The notes below the pieces were generated by a model, which was given only the letters and a program-made list of their open reading frames with translations, was not told the DNA's origin and searched no databases. A program made the translations under genes and the position numbers. Below are positions 44,583-54,664 of a DNA stretch of 64,000 nt, piece after piece. Each line of letters starts with the position of its first letter. The stretch's first letter is position 1. The stretch is taken from positions 24,956,613 through 25,020,612 of the forward strand of contig NC_016135.3 in the NCBI RefSeq assembly GCF_000005505.3. Direction: 5' to 3'. This DNA is from Brachypodium distachyon. Lineage: Eukaryota; Streptophyta; Magnoliopsida; Poales; Poaceae.

Positions 44583-45879
44583 TATGAAATCATATGTGAT
44601 GTGTAACATTGGCAAGTGTTTTACATGAAACATTGATGTGGATACTTTGGATAATATGGATATTTATGTGATGACATGTTTCTTATGTGAAAACATGGCG
44701 TGATTTGTGTGGAACTTACCCTGAGTCAAGTCGTGGACTTGTGGTCGTACTGGTTATTTGTGTGTTCGCTTTCAGGTGTTGCCGGAGCCAGAGGAACGTG
44801 GTCGATGACGGGATCGAGGGACGAAGCTTGGGAGAAGCTGAGGTCGAGGTTCAAGGTCATACGGGACGTTCGTGCGAAGGAACAATGGAAGTGAAGGCTA
44901 CGATGATCCGGGAGGGCACCGGTTTGTCGTACGTTGTTTATACAGGAGATGTACGGTATTGGAGATATTCGATACGTGATGGTCGAGTTTTGAAAACATC
45001 ACAAGAAGAGTTGATGGCATGGAGTGGCATCGACGTGAAGATATATAGGTCCAGCCGTGGCTGAATGAGAGCTGTTTAAAGATTGAACAGTAGCGTCATC
45101 AAGATGGCGTCGGATGGAAAAGTGGTCCACATGAAAGTTGTGCGCGTCGTCGAGACGAACAACTTTGCTTTTGGAGTCGTCTCAATCCGAGGTCGTCTGT
45201 GGGCTCCACGGGCAGAATAACGACCGGAACAGAGAAGTTCGTGTTGGATTCGGACTCGGTTTAGGGTCGCGAATTTTCCCTTATAAATAGAGAGCATCCT
45301 TGCTAGGATTTTAGCAAGGACATGAGAAAACTCGGAGCTTTAGATCTAGATCAATTCTTGGAGAGTTCTTGGATGCATGGTTGCATCTTTTCTAATCGAT
45401 CGACATCGTTGCAATAAAGAAATTCGTTGGCGGTGTCATCTCTGTTCTTCTCGGATCTTCGTGAAATCTTCGTGCTAGATCTTTCTAACACTTTGGTGCA
45501 GGTTCATCACAAGTTCATAATACTTTGCTGCAGGTTTATCACGAGATGAAGAGAAGATTGCGATTAATTCATCTTTCTTGTTATTCCTCGAAATCGATTA
45601 TAGATTAATTCTCGTAACTTTCTGTCAGCTGTTACTGATTTAATCATATCTTTTGATTGGTAAGTCCAATTGAGCTGATTTTTGTTGCGTTGGTTAGATA
45701 ATTTCAATACCTTTCTTTTGCATACTCATACGTATTTTTTGGTTCATCCAATAAAAAGTTACAGCTGTTTTACTATCACTGACAGAAAGGTGATTTAGGG
45801 TTTGAACTTTCGGGAAAAGTTTTAATTTGCTTCCGCGCAATTATTCACCCCCCCTCTGATTGCCTATCTCGATCTCACA
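44583..45879. mobile_element. Solo LTR, 1297 bp, nested in the Mutator element
   Basis: Flanked by a 5-bp duplication CTGAT (44578-44582, 45880-45884) and interrupting the right inverted repeat of the Mutator element. The right end reads TTCACCCCCCCTCTGATTGCC...CTCACA, typical of Copia LTR 3' ends, and a TATA-like TTATAAATAGAGAG is at 45281-45294. The left terminus reads TATG rather than the usual TG. No internal retroelement genes remain, so an LTR-LTR recombination product is likely. Confidence 0.75.
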
Positions 45880-46115
45880 CTGATAGTGGGCCCCACCTGT
45901 AAGGAAAAATGTCAAATGCGCTTAAACATTGGTTTTGGGTAAACTGAGAAAATTAGTCTGAAGAAGTGTGGTTCTGCGAGAAAATTATCGAAAAGTGTGG
46001 TTCTGTGAAAAGCCTACCTCAAGAACTGTGTCCTTGAAATTTACTCTATATAAAATGATATATTTTCTTCGTACATGTCGTAATAGACAGATGCTGCAAA
46101 ATTCAGACATGGTTC

Positions 46116-46231
46116 TACTCCATCTGATTCTAAATTTTGATTCAAATTTGCCCAAATATGAATGTATCCATTCTTAAAAAGCATCTAGATACATGTAATA
46201 TTTCGACAATAATTTATGATTGGAGGGAGTA
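46116..46231. mobile_element. Stowaway-type MITE
   Basis: 116 bp bounded by TA, with ends CTCCATCTGATTCTAAATTTTG / TTTATGATTGGAGGGAG and the common core ATGTATCCATTCTTAAAAAGCATCTAGATACATG. Confidence 0.8.
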
Positions 46232-47148
46232 CGTATTAAAAATTGCCAAACAAATAGAAGTATTCCAGGAAAAAAAAACAGACGTATTATACTATAGTGG
46301 GTACAGAAGTACAGAACTGAGTTCCCAGGCGTACAACTTTTATTTGAGAGTTTCCCAAGCGTACTGCACTCTCGTCATCGAACGTGTACGTACAAAGAAA
46401 ATGTTACGGGCCTGAAAAATGTTACCCACTCGGAAACACAGATGGGCCGATGTACAAATATGGGCCTGAAGCCTTCGCTGCCGTCTCGCGAAATCGCGCG
46501 CACGCGGTGTCTCCCGAAGTCGCTCGCCACCCCGACATCCTTTACACTGTGGTCTTTTGAACACTATCTTGCTTGTGAATTAAGATGAATTTGATTATAT
46601 TATTTTTACAGAAATTTATTGTGAAAATTGTGATGTAAAGTTAAACAAGGGAATATCTTGCTGAAAGTTTCTGATAATTGAGGCCAAAATTATTATTTTT
46701 ATTATCTCTTGCTGAAATGTATTTCAAATTTGTTTGCTACATTCATGGAGAAAATTATGTATTGGCATAATGAATGACCGTCAACTAACCATAGTGGCAA
46801 ATTCGGATTCGGACTCGGCGGATTGAAGTGAAAATTATGATTGGTATTTGAGCACTCAGAAAAATTCTGGATGGTATATATGGAATTCCCTCTTGAATTA
46901 TACTTGATTTATTGGGGTTTTCTATAATTTCTATGCGGTATGAATTTTCCTATGCTATAACAGTTTAAATTTTCAGCTTTTTTTTGGTTCAAAATTCAAC
47001 CGAGAGCTGGCTAGCCTAACACATTAATTTGTCACAAGAGAATCGATAAAGTGTCCGCTATGTAAAAATTCACATATGAAATTTAAGTTGACCTGACAGA
47101 TAAACCATAAGAATATTTGTACTAATAAACGGAAACTTCAAAATCCAT
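46232..47148. other. Intergenic, AT-rich; shared 3' flank of group-2 genes
   Basis: No gene recognised. The last 90 bp (ATATGAAATTTAAGTTGACCTGACAGA... AAACTTCAAAATCCATCTA) reappear, diverged, at about 54560-54640 beyond locus 11, and the last part before locus 10 (52367-52385). Confidence 0.55.
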
Positions 47149-48279
47149 CTATAACTTCTTTTCCCCAGCGGAAACCTCCTTGTCCTCCAAAACTAGCGGA
47201 GTGCAACTTGCAATGAGGCGTCTGAACTCGTCGCTCGAAAGGACATCGCTCACTCGTCCTGACTCCGACAAGAACTCCTCACACGCATTCTTGAGCCGCT
47301 CGCAGAAGTGCTGATTCGCCAGTGCCAGTGTACTCGTGACAGTCTTCAAGTTAATGCTTCTGCACAGCTTCCCTTCGCACATCCCCTTTAGCCTATCCAG
47401 CCCGTAGCGATCTGCTGCGACCAGCAGATGCTGCATCTCAGCAGTACCGTAGCCTTCTTCGCTGTCGCACAGGCACAGCGGCGGCAGCGAGTCCGTGTAG
47501 ATGAAGTGAAGGAACATCTCGAAGATGGCCGGCTTCATATCGACGACCTCTATTGTTGTATTTCCGCACCGTGTGTCCTTCTCCGCCAAAGGACCAAAGA
47601 GCTGCGCGTCAAAAACCGGCGACCGCGCGGCCAGCATGAACCTGTGCGCGCTGAACTCCCAGCCGCCGACCAGTATCGTGACGTCGGCGCCTTTCCGGTC
47701 TTTGAGGACGCGCTCCAGCTGTCCTGGCAGCTCCGGTGGCGGAATCTCGAAAAGCTTTTCCTTGCATTGATCCGCTGGTGGCTCTTTGATCACCGTGAGA
47801 ACGCACCTTATCGTGAAGCGGCAGCCGCCATTGCCGAGTTGATCATCCGACGGCGGCGATTTCAGCTTCAGTTTCTCGATGAATTGTAACCAGCCCCGGT
47901 GATTAGCTTCCGGAGAAAAGATGTTCGTCTCTTGGAATTCACTGTTGGCCACTACTTCGCCGTCTTTGTCCAGCATGGTCAAGGCAAAATTTTCCGTCAC
48001 GTTCTTCGTCTCGCTGAGGTAAAACAAGAAGGCTGACGCATAGCCGCCGGCAGGGTCATCCTTTTCTCCGGCCGGGTAGAACCTGATGCTCCAGTCGTAG
48101 CCGCCGACGCTGAACGTGCTGGAGCTGACGAACCTCCCGATCCCCATGCCGACGAGCAGCTCGGAATTGGTCACCTCGAAGTTGTGTGCGCCGCACTCCG
48201 TGACGCATCTCGACGAAGTCTCTGGTATCGGGAGGCCTTCGCTGTGGTTAACTCCAGCGGCCGCGTTCTGATCTGCCAT
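47149..48279 (-). CDS. MATH-BTB protein 9 (BPM-type CUL3 adaptor)
   Basis: Intact, intronless, 376 residues from MADQNAAAGVNHSEGLPIPE (48279). The frame is open to 48393, but the extra 38 residues have no counterpart in loci 10 or 11. MATH has FSVGGYDWSIRFYPAG, MLDKDGEVVANSEF and GWLQFIEKLKLKSPPSDDQL. The linker has PPADQCKEKLFEIPPPELPG. BTB has ADVTILVGGWEFSAHRFMLAARSPVFDAQLFGPLAEKD, FLHFIYTDSLPPL and HLLVAADRYGLDRLKGMCEGKLC, where EGK replaces the usual EEK. A BACK-like tail follows. The small CLCDSEEGYG loop is longer than in locus 10. A TATA-like TATATATA lies upstream at about 48383-48391. Confidence 0.92.
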   Translation of the reverse strand: MADQNAAAGVNHSEGLPIPETSSRCVTECGAHNFEVTNSELLVGMGIGRFVSSSTFSVGGYDWSIRFYPAGEKDDPAGGYASAFLFYLSETKNVTENFALTMLDKDGEVVANSEFQETNIFSPEANHRGWLQFIEKLKLKSPPSDDQLGNGGCRFTIRCVLTVIKEPPADQCKEKLFEIPPPELPGQLERVLKDRKGADVTILVGGWEFSAHRFMLAARSPVFDAQLFGPLAEKDTRCGNTTIEVVDMKPAIFEMFLHFIYTDSLPPLCLCDSEEGYGTAEMQHLLVAADRYGLDRLKGMCEGKLCRSINLKTVTSTLALANQHFCERLKNACEEFLSESGRVSDVLSSDEFRRLIASCTPLVLEDKEVSAGEKKL

Positions 48280-50569
48280 GGCAAAACGGAAACGCCAACT
48301 CCTGTTATTTGTCTTCTTAATTAATTGGCGGAAGAAGGCCGTTCGTGTGTATGGCTGCCAGGAGATCCCTCGTATCCTCTCGTATATATACACGTGCGTT
48401 CCTCGTATTATGAGACAGAGGGAGTACTATTATTCTTGCTCTCGATGTTGTATTTGCTCTTATTTATTATGTTTTGTGAGAGAGCCATTATGAGTTTTCT
48501 TGGGTTTAGCGCTTAGAGTTATATCTACATTAAGATACCATACGTCTCTCTTTCTTTATTAAATAACGTGTCACATCAATTTTTTGCCTAGGTGATATAC
48601 TTAAGATACGGTACACATTGAAGGATTGGGAGAGCTGAGGATTGCTTCAATGATTCTCCTCTTGAAATAATGTGCACAGGAGAAACCATAATCGTGGGAA
48701 CATGGCACGGACATAGGTCACTGACTTACTATTAATAGTACTAGAGCATTTCTTGCCTATCAACTCATGTTCTTCTAGCAATTTGATCATGACTTGAAGG
48801 CTTGACTCGTTGTCTTCTTTTGTCCAGTGTCATGTAGGCTTGATCAAATCTTGTTGGCATATTGGCATATATACATCACTAGGGGAAATGCTCGTGCGTT
48901 GCCACGGCCCACGCACACGGTGGTCGGGATGTTGCTTTCACGTTTGTTGAATCCATATGTTTAGTTGGATAATAAACACCTGAATTTTCTGACCTCAACT
49001 ATGACCGCAACCGCCGTATCTTAGGGTTGGCAAAGGACCGTCCGAGTGCCACTTGCCGTCGAGCAGCACTACGCTGCTACGGCCTAGAGGCATGATGGTT
49101 GTCATGATCATTTTGAAAGGTGCATCACGTTGCCAAATTCCGACGATTGCTTAGGAGGGCTCTCGTCGTCGTTTTCCTTTTGTGTTGGCGGCGCCGCCGT
49201 TTGTCTCTCTTCCAACCTCCCCCAGTCACGCATCTTCGTTCTTTGTCGCCCTTTTTAACTTGTTTATTTGGTTTTGTTAGATGCTTATATTTAAGTCGTC
49301 TAACTTTTGATTAGAGATAAGTTGATTCAGCATTTTATATGGTTTGTGCTCTAAGCTTTGACACGGACGATTTAAATTCAACGTCTCTGATTCGTTAGCT
49401 TATGTAAGTTTTTTTCCTTAAAGTAAAAATTAGACAACTAAGAGCATATACTTATATGGCCACACCATTAATCATTGTAGCCAATGGTACTTGTCCACGA
49501 TCAAGGGCAAGTAGCTTCTTTTGTATTCATTAAATTTAAATCCTAGAAATTTAAAATTTAAAATATATTAACACCGCATCCAGTCTTTTTTACCTGCTTC
49601 GTGCATATCTATCTATCTCACTCTCTCATCATGTACTCAAGTCCAGTCTCCCCCGACAATGCATCCCGATCCCCGCCGTCACTCCAGTCACCCTCGACCA
49701 TGCATCCCCGCCGGCTATGTCCAGTCATGTGGGAGCTCTCCCCGCTTTGTTGGCTCCAGATCTGGCGCCGTTGCCCATCCCCTACACCGGCACGCCGCCC
49801 CATCCCCTGCTCCGGTGCCTCCCCATCTCATGATTCGGCGTGCGGCCTGTTCGCCATGCTCCGGCGCCACACACGGAGATGGCCTCGCGCCGCACGAGGT
49901 CTAGCGCCTCCAGTGCTTCCAGTTCCTACGACGTCACCTACGGCGGCCGGGACCCGTCACGGAACAATAAAATAAAATGATACACTCAAAAACATGCATC
50001 AAAACTTCCTCTTTTGGTCCTTCTAAAATAATAGCACACATATATCAGAAATAGGTGTTTATTCATAGAAAATGAAGCATGATCATCCGAAATAGGAGTA
50101 TGTACAGAACTGAAAGCGATTTGTGTTGTTATTAGCAAGTCAGCAGAGTACCAGCGGTAAAAAGGGATTGCAATTATGCAGCATCATTTCAGATTCCTGT
50201 GGGATGGTAGTAATATGATAGCTAGAAAGACAGTCAAAATGCATCGAAAGCTTAAGTAGTAACTGAGAATCAAACAGAAGAACCTGTAGCCCTATAGTAT
50301 AGTATATCACTTTATTGTGGGATGTGTAATTTGTACAACGAAGCTAAATCAAGAGAAATGAGAAGAGATGCAGCACCATCACCTAGTATGTGCCACTGAG
50401 GTACAATTCAATTGTTAGGTGAATCAGATCTCGGACCAGCCCCATCAAAAATAAAAGATCTTGGTCCAGCAGAAACATAAGTGAACCAGGAAGAAATCTC
50501 CACTATTGAATCAAGACAGCTGAGGTATTCTGTATTAGACAAAGCTGAAACCTGGGTAGCTTGTTTTCA
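48280..50569. other. Intergenic; repeat-derived DNA
   Basis: Holds the promoter of locus 9, whose segment at 48665-48745 (AGGAGAAACCATAATCGTGGGAACATGGCACGGACA) recurs upstream of loci 10 and 11. A half Stowaway end is at about 48400-48427. A sequence beginning CTAGGGGAAATGCTCGTGCGTTGCCACGG (48880 on) is of the type common in grass non-autonomous elements. 49600-49970 is C-rich with no domain. No gene supported. Confidence 0.45.
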
Positions 50570-50653
50570 CAGGTGCTTAATCAAAGTTGTTTTTCCTGTA
50601 GAATATTGACGAAAAAACATAACCATTGGTTTTGCATCGAAGTCACTGTTCGT
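50570..50653 (-). pseudogene. EHD-type GTPase exon fragment
   Basis: An 84-bp segment reads TNSDFDAKPMVMFFRQYSTG followed by KTTLIKHL on the minus strand, preceded by a good acceptor (TTTCCAG). This is the G1/P-loop exon of plant EH-domain-containing (EHD) dynamin-like ATPases, which remodel endosomal membranes; the usual text there is GQYSTGKT, here RQYSTGKT. A stop follows at once (50567-50569) and no other EHD exon was recognised nearby. Another exon-like minus-strand frame at 50880-51000 could not be assigned. Likely a captured or retained gene fragment. Confidence 0.72.
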
Positions 50654-52381
50654 CTGGAAAATGAAAGAATAAACAGAATGACATGTAAGTACTCTTTGCA
50701 ACATAATTGACCATATTTTCTTTCCACTGCAAATCTTAACAATAATATTTTTCCTCAAATAAAACAATCTCAGGCTCCAAGTGATAGAGTGATAGACATC
50801 CTTTCCATGAATCCTAAACATTTCTAAGCTAGAAACAATGCACTGATTATTTCTAGACTGATAAAAAATCTTAACCTGTCATGAAATGAGTGAGAGAAAC
50901 CAGGACTGACTTCCTGCCAGAAACAGCGACCAAGCTTGACATTAAGCTCTGTGCACTCTCCAAAAAACTTCTTGACAGGGTTATCCACACTTGTCAAGTT
51001 GATCGAGAAATACAATAACAAGTCCCCCTCTAGGAATTAGCGAGCAGTTAAACGAGTATCCGGAAACAGCCACAATTCACCATATTATTGACTTGCATCT
51101 TTTTTTCTTAACAAAAATTTGCCTAACATAAGGTCATCTAAAAGAGAATCAAAATAGTTTTCCCCTAGAAACTAACATAATTCTCCCTCATCCTCCAACA
51201 AAGCTGAGTCTGCATAATCTAGAGCAGGGACAACCTACAGGGCCTCATCTCATGAACAAAGCAGGCTTGAAAATATTTCTAGTAGGAACAGATTGGCACA
51301 TTTGCAAGACACAAAGCGCAGCTAGCCCTTTTATTTTAAACTTAAGTCATTAACGAAGCCAAGCAAAGAAGCTTGCAGTGTTGCACATACATATAGGTTG
51401 ATCGAATAGCTAAACCTTATGATTAAAACACAAGTCCAAAAGTTTAGAGCCTTTTGGGTTGACCTATCCAAATGGCACATTTGGAACTCTTCAATAATTT
51501 AGAAGCCCAGTGCATTGCTCCAATGTAGTACCACTCTTGAGGGTTTATAGAGTATATGTACTCTAAACTCCTTTTGCAATATCTTTGATTTCGAAGGTCA
51601 TATTTTGTGGTAACTGGCATAACCTACCAAGTTGGACCTTTTGGCATCCAAATTGCAATACCACGGCTCCAATTTGTACAAGTTCCAATTATCCTGAACC
51701 AAAAGAGAGGCAATGAACATTGGAGAGAAGAGATGGATACTCTACACTACAAAAAGTTCACCCGCTGCAGCTGCCATTACCAGGTGCTGAGGTGCCCACC
51801 CATGGCCGCCAAACTTTCTGAACAAAGGTTCTCCCGCTGCATTACTTCTCTTCTCAACCAAACGTGCTCAAATCGAGACACTAAAGCACCGAATCTTACC
51901 ATCTGCATAACGCTCGCTGATGAAGAGGGAGAAATCGAGCGACGTCTCAGGTCGCTCCTCACCCTCCCACCTATCTCCGCCAGATCGCTCCGATCCCCGC
52001 GGATCCTCTTCCTCATTTGTGTCCCCGTCGGTACCCTCCGCCTCTGCAGCGATGAGCGGGGTGAAGGACTCCGGCCGGGGCGGTGAGGCGAGGAAGGACG
52101 CCACGTCCACAACTTTCGGCAGGGGAACGACCCATCGACGGCGGGGGTGCGGCGGCTGTCGCACAGAGAGAGGTGGGGGCAGCTCGTGGGCGACGGCGTC
52201 TCGCGTGTGCGGAGGGAGGCGGCGGTTCGTGCGCTCGAGGGAGGAGGGAAGACGAGAAGATGAGGCACAGAGAGAGATTCAGCGTGGGGCCACGTGAACG
52301 ACGAAAAAGAGGTGAATGGAACGGTTCGTATTTTTTAAATAGGTATAGATAAGGTTGCTAACATGAAACTTCAAAATCCAT
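50654..52381. other. Intergenic; possible CACTA-like end
   Basis: Mostly AT-rich. At 51743 CACTACAAAAAG resembles the terminal sequence of CACTA elements and is followed by a GC-rich block (51760-52310) with frames on both strands but no recognised domain; no matching inverted end was found. Confidence 0.3.
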
Positions 52382-53476
52382 CTACACTTCCTTTTTCGTG
52401 GCGGGTACCTCCTTGTCCTTTAAAACTAGCGGGAAGCAAGTTGCCATGACTCGTCTAAACCCTTCGCTCAACAAGACAGTGCTCACTCGTCCTGGCTTCG
52501 ACATGAACTCCTCACATGCATTCTTAAGCCGCTCGCAAAAATGTTGATTCGCCAAAGCCAGTGTACTCGTGACTGTCTTCATGTCGATGCTTTTGCACAG
52601 CTTCTCTTCGCACATCGCCTTGAGCCTGTCCAGCCCGTACCGATCTGCCGCGACCAGCAGATGCTGCATCTCGGGGGCACCATAGCCTTCTTCGCCGTCG
52701 CATGGCGGCAGCGAGTCCGTGTAGATGAAGTGAAGCAGCATCTCGAAGACGGCGGGCTCCATGTTGACAACCTCTATTACACGCGTCGTGTCCTCCTCCG
52801 CCATCGGACCAAGGAGCTGCGCGTGGAAAACCGGTGACCACACGGCCAGCATGAACCTGTGCGCGTTGAACTCCCTGCCGCCGACCAGGAGCTTGATGTC
52901 GGCGCCTTTCCCGTCCTTGAGGACGTGCTCGAGCTGTCCCAGCAGCTCCGGCGGCGGAATCTCGAAAAGCTTCTCGTTGCACTGATCCGCTGGTGGCTCT
53001 TTGATGACCGTGACAACGCACCTTATCGTGAAGCAGCCGCCATTGCCGAGTTGACCATCAGAAGGCGGCTTTGTCAGCTTCAGTTTCTCGACGAATTCTG
53101 ACCAGCCCCAGCAATTACCGTCCGGATCCGGAGAAAAGATGCGCGTCCGTGAGACTTCCTTGTTGGCTACTACTTGGCCGTCTTTGTCCAGCATGGTCAA
53201 GGTGTACTTTGTCGTCACTTTGTCCTTCGTCTCGCTGAGATTAGCCAAGAAGGCCGACGCATAGCCGGCAGGGGCATTCTTGGCTCCGTCCGGGTAGAAC
53301 CTGATGTTCCAGCCGTAGCCGCCGACGCAGAACGTGCTGGAGCTGACGAAATTCCCGATCCCCATGCCGGAGAGCAGTGCGTAATTGGTCACCTCGAAGT
53401 TGTGTGCGCCGCACTCCGTGACGCATCTTGACGAAGTCTCTCGTAGAACTGTGGCGGCCGCGTTCTGATCAGCCAT
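52382..53476 (-). CDS. MATH-BTB protein 10 (BPM-type CUL3 adaptor)
   Basis: Intact, intronless, 364 residues, MADQNAAATVLRETSSRCVTE. MATH has FCVGGYGWNIRFYPDG, where the aspartate of the near-invariant GGYDW motif is Gly, a change seen in no other locus here. It continues MLDKDGQVVANKEV and GWSEFVEKLKL. The linker is PPADQCNEKLFEIPPPELLG. BTB has ADIKLLVGGREFNAHRFMLAVWSPVFHAQLLGPMAEED, LLHFIYTDSLPP and HLLVAADRYGLDRLKAMCEEKLC; AAR-SPVF of relatives is AVWSPVF. The BACK-like tail ends KDKEVPATKKEV. Together with loci 9 and 11 it forms a tandem series in one orientation with shared flanks. Confidence 0.92.
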   Translation of the reverse strand: MADQNAAATVLRETSSRCVTECGAHNFEVTNYALLSGMGIGNFVSSSTFCVGGYGWNIRFYPDGAKNAPAGYASAFLANLSETKDKVTTKYTLTMLDKDGQVVANKEVSRTRIFSPDPDGNCWGWSEFVEKLKLTKPPSDGQLGNGGCFTIRCVVTVIKEPPADQCNEKLFEIPPPELLGQLEHVLKDGKGADIKLLVGGREFNAHRFMLAVWSPVFHAQLLGPMAEEDTTRVIEVVNMEPAVFEMLLHFIYTDSLPPCDGEEGYGAPEMQHLLVAADRYGLDRLKAMCEEKLCKSIDMKTVTSTLALANQHFCERLKNACEEFMSKPGRVSTVLLSEGFRRVMATCFPLVLKDKEVPATKKEV

Positions 53477-54664
53477 GGCAAACGAAGAACGCCAACCGGC
53501 TGGTGTGGCGGCTGGAGTAGATCGATGTGCCGTAACCTAGTCCAACTGCCTGGCTCCGGCTTTGCCGTTCCTTCACGCTTCGGTGTGTTCTACTATTTTA
53601 GTACGATGGCTTCCCTGATTTTCCTAACAATAATGCGCGTAGGAGAAGCCAAAATCGTGGAGATACGGGCCACATGGCATGGGCAGAGGTCACGGAGTAT
53701 ACACTCTACTCTGATGATCCTCTCCGAGATTTGGTGCTCTTAATATCTGATGATTCGTTCCGCGCAAGAAAAACGATTATATCCTATTCAATGGCATGGA
53801 CTCGACAACATTGGTGTACGGTGTATGGTCTATCTCTTCTTGTTCCGGAGTTCTAGATTGCATTGGTACCCATGGCGTTTTACTGAATTCTCCTTTCTGT
53901 CTTGCATCAACTCCTGCAAGCATGGATAATTGGATGTGCCGAAACATTGCGGTCACCTTCATCTCTCTGCTCCAGCATGACATGACAGAATGGAGCACAA
54001 TATACATACACCAACACCAGGAACAATGCAGTCATCTATTTTCAGTTAAGAAAAAAATGCATTCTACGTTGTAGGAACTAAATATGTAGTCAGTTAGTCA
54101 TTATTTGATTCTAGATGACTGAAATATTTAGTATCTTTTGGATTTAGCAGGATTTATATATCCATTGTCACTCGTCGACGTCCTTCACCACCAACCGGCG
54201 ACAGGATTGGCCTGAAGACCGATTTCAGCTGCCCGTGGATGAGAAGAGCTGAAGGCGTTGAACACATCCTTGACAATGAAAGGGGCATTTTGAGGAAAAG
54301 GGACATTTTCTCTGTCAAATAGATTTCAGATCTTACAAAGCTGGTCACTGAATTGTGCTTGGCTCCCTGGTATTTTTTCAGGAAAAAAAAATCTATGCGG
54401 CTTGAATTCTCACGTGCTATTTTGGTTTGAAGATCAAATTTTGGGTTGAAAATTCAGACGGCAGCCTAATGTATTAATTTGTCTCAACAGCATTGATAAA
54501 TTGTCTGTTATCGGCAAAAAAAGAAGATAAAGTGTCTGTTATAGTGTTATGCAAAAAAAATTGCATATGAAACAAAATTTGATCTGACCGATACAACATA
54601 AGATTTGTGCTAATATAACCAGAACTTCAAAATGTATCTACAATTTCATTTTTGTCATGTATGC
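53477..54664. other. Intergenic between loci 10 and 11
   Basis: Upstream segment of locus 10, including the repeated promoter segment at about 53636-53690 (AGGAGAAGCCAAAATCGTGG). The remainder is AT-rich, and the last 100 bp match the 3' flank of locus 9. No gene seen. Confidence 0.5.

Larger units (their letters stand above)
43286..46046. mobile_element. Pack-MULE-like Mutator element carrying gene fragments
   Basis: Perfect 9-bp target duplication TATATAAAA (43277-43285, 46047-46055). The ends AAGTAAATTTC / GAAATTTACTC are inverted, and the inverted repeat continues through CAGAACCACACTTCTTCA, CAGTTTACCCAAAACCAATG and TTACAGGTGGG(A/G)CCCACTATCA. On the right this repeat is cut at 44582/45880 by a later LTR insertion and resumes beyond it (ATTTATGCATTTAGC, TTCATATTTATT), giving inverted ends of about 240 bp. 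Without the insertion the element is about 1.46 kb. The interior is GC-rich host-like sequence, including a PADRE-domain gene piece. Confidence 0.88.

Noticed and set aside
49601..49975. 124-codon ORF
   Set aside because: Low-complexity Pro/Ser/Arg composition in C-rich DNA, no start context or homology recognised.
51743..52330. Complete CACTA transposon
   Set aside because: Only one CACTA-like terminus; no inverted partner, no 3-bp duplication and no transposase seen.
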